In this document: piece after piece, positions 6,056 through 6,941 of the stretch
Position numbering within the stretch: the first letter of the stretch is position 1
Layout: the number at the start of each line of letters is the position of its first letter
DNA from: Candidatus Cloacimonas sp. 4484_140
GTDB taxonomy: Bacteria > Cloacimonadota > Cloacimonadia > JGIOTU-2
Direction of reading: 5' to 3'
Length of the DNA: 6,941 bases
NCBI GenBank assembly: GCA_002049945.1
Contig: MVCT01000083.1
Location: 1 to 6,941 of the forward strand
Notes under the pieces: generated by a model
Told to the model about the DNA's origin: nothing
Database searches by the model: none
What the model saw: only the letters and a program-made list of their open reading frames with translations
Made by a program: the position numbers and the translations under genes

Positions 6056-6447
6056 ACGATAAACCGCGAAAAACAAAATATTACTACACAATGCGCGAAG
6101 TGTGCAATATTCTGGATCTTAAGCCACATGTGCTTCGATTCTGGGAAACCCAGTTCCCGCAACTTAATCCGCAGCGTAAACAAGGTTCGAACAGACGTTA
6201 TACACAAAAGGATATTCAACTTCTAAAAAAAATACAATATCTCCTTTATGAAAAGAAGTTCAAGATCAAAGGAGCAAAGAAAGCCCTGCGTAACGTCGAG
6301 GATATTTCCACAAAAGAAAATGTGCAGATCGATCTAGAAAGTTATGAGAGCAAAAGAGCACTGAAAAAGCTCAGAAATAAACTTGGAGAGCTTAAGAATT
6401 TAACCTCAAATTTTGCTAAAGAGACACAAGAAAATTCCGATGAATAA
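6052..6447 (+). CDS. short MerR-type DNA-binding regulator
   Basis: This is a 131-residue protein. Residues 11-78 form a MerR-type winged helix: Y-Y-T-M-R-E-V-C-N-I-L-D-L at 11-23, then H-V-L-R-F-W-E at 26-32 and the wing motif S-N-R-R-Y at 46-50, with helices from 52. The C-terminal third (about 95-128) is charged and probably helical, fit for dimerisation. There is no effector-binding domain and no metal-binding Cys cluster (one Cys, at 18), so its signal is unknown. The ATG at 6052 overlaps the lnt stop (ATGA). The frame is open upstream to an ATG at 5980, but the extra residues lie inside lnt and do not resemble the family, so 6052 is preferred; AAAGAG at about 6041-6046 can act as its ribosome site. 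The overlaps with lnt and the kinase imply one operon. Its targets cannot be read from the sequence. Confidence 0.88.
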   Translation: MNDKPRKTKYYYTMREVCNILDLKPHVLRFWETQFPQLNPQRKQGSNRRYTQKDIQLLKKIQYLLYEKKFKIKGAKKALRNVEDISTKENVQIDLESYESKRALKKLRNKLGELKNLTSNFAKETQENSDE

Positions 6448-6941
6448 TATAAAAACAGCTTCTGCCTGGGCTCCGAATCACATCACTGGATTCTTCTATT
6501 CAAAAATGGATAAAGACCCGATGCAGAGCAGTTCGCTCGGCGCAGGTGTTAATCTGTCACGAGGAACAACTACTCAGATCGAAGTGCATCCTGCTTCACA
6601 AAACGAAATTTCAGTTTTCATAAATGGGGAAAGATCGGATGCAGAGCTCTCAAATTGGCTCCTGAAAGAATTTTTAAAAAAAAACATCCATGATAGTTAC
6701 AAAATTGACATTCATCACAAAATGGAAATGCCAATCAGTGCGGGATTCGGCACAAGCGGAAGCGGAGCTCTGAGTTTGGCAATGGCATTAAGAAAAGTAT
6801 TTGATCTAACCATTTCCGACGAAGAGTGTTACAAACTCGCCCATATTGCTGATGTCGAGAACAAAGCCGGTTTGGGAACGGTCATGGCAGAGATCGCTGG
6901 TGGATTGGAGATGCGTGTTGCATTCGGCGGTCCCGGTATCG
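6440..6941 (+). CDS. GHMP kinase resembling archaeal pantoate kinase (3' end outside window)
   Basis: The frame is open from the ATG at 6440 to the end of the window, giving 167 residues of a protein usually near 280-300. Visible motifs match COG1829: A-P-N-H-I-T-G-F-F at 11-19, S-L-G-A-G-V-N-L at 32-39, the GHMP ATP-binding motif P-I-S-A-G-F-G-T-S-G-S-G-A (98-110), and H-I-A-D-V-E-N-K-A-G-L-G-T-V-M-A-E (135-151), then G-G-P-G. In archaea this enzyme phosphorylates pantoate, and phosphopantothenate synthetase then adds beta-alanine, replacing bacterial PanC and CoaA. That role here is inference from motifs. Other GHMP kinases are less likely because of the A-P-x-H-I-T-G-F-F start. The gene overlaps merR by 8 bp, so translation is probably coupled. 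Its Shine-Dalgarno sequence is weak. The missing C-terminal half prevents a firmer call. Confidence 0.82.
   Translation, partial: MNNIKTASAWAPNHITGFFYSKMDKDPMQSSSLGAGVNLSRGTTTQIEVHPASQNEISVFINGERSDAELSNWLLKEFLKKNIHDSYKIDIHHKMEMPISAGFGTSGSGALSLAMALRKVFDLTISDEECYKLAHIADVENKAGLGTVMAEIAGGLEMRVAFGGPGI

Overview
The window reads as AT-rich chromosomal DNA from a Gram-negative bacterium. Evidence for a double membrane is a lipobox-bearing lipoprotein and an apolipoprotein N-acyltransferase (Lnt). Evidence that it is bacterial is a type A RNase P RNA, RecJ and a MerR-type regulator. The DUF362 ferredoxin-like protein suggests an anaerobe. The mixture would fit an uncultured FCB-group lineage such as Cloacimonadota, but this is an impression from gene content and base composition and was not tested.

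Layout, all genes on the + strand: (1) positions 1-666 hold the 3' part of a DUF362/two-[4Fe-4S] protein. (2) A 222-bp AT-rich gap follows, with three inverted repeats; the last, followed by six T, looks like an intrinsic terminator. (3) At 889-1593 is a coiled-coil/C4 zinc-ribbon protein (COG1579, relatives HP0958/FlgZ and CdsZ). (4) Its stop codon is only 2 bp from the RNase P RNA gene rnpB (about 1596-2017), whose closing P1 helix ends 22 bp before recJ. (5) recJ (2040-3752) is followed after 1 bp by a beta-propeller lipoprotein gene (3754-4623). (6) After 91 bp without a gene comes lnt (4715-6055), which overlaps a short MerR-type regulator (6052-6447) by 4 bp. (7) The regulator overlaps by 8 bp a GHMP kinase resembling archaeal pantoate kinase, which runs off the end of the window.

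The genes form two tight blocks. Zinc-ribbon protein, rnpB, recJ and the lipoprotein appear to share one transcript from which RNase P RNA would be processed. The second block is lnt, merR and the pantoate-kinase-like gene. The lipoprotein is a plausible Lnt substrate, though nothing shows that the pair is specific.

Points most worth a second look: short palindromes of repeat-like sequence form four peripheral helices of the RNase P RNA, one of them at the site where the tRNA-CCA-binding GGU is expected. The lnt gene keeps all catalytic residues but appears to have lost about 50-65 codons in frame from the last part of the nitrilase domain. An archaeal-type pantoate kinase homologue sits in a bacterial operon. 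No CRISPR array, insertion sequence, tRNA, phage or defence gene was seen.
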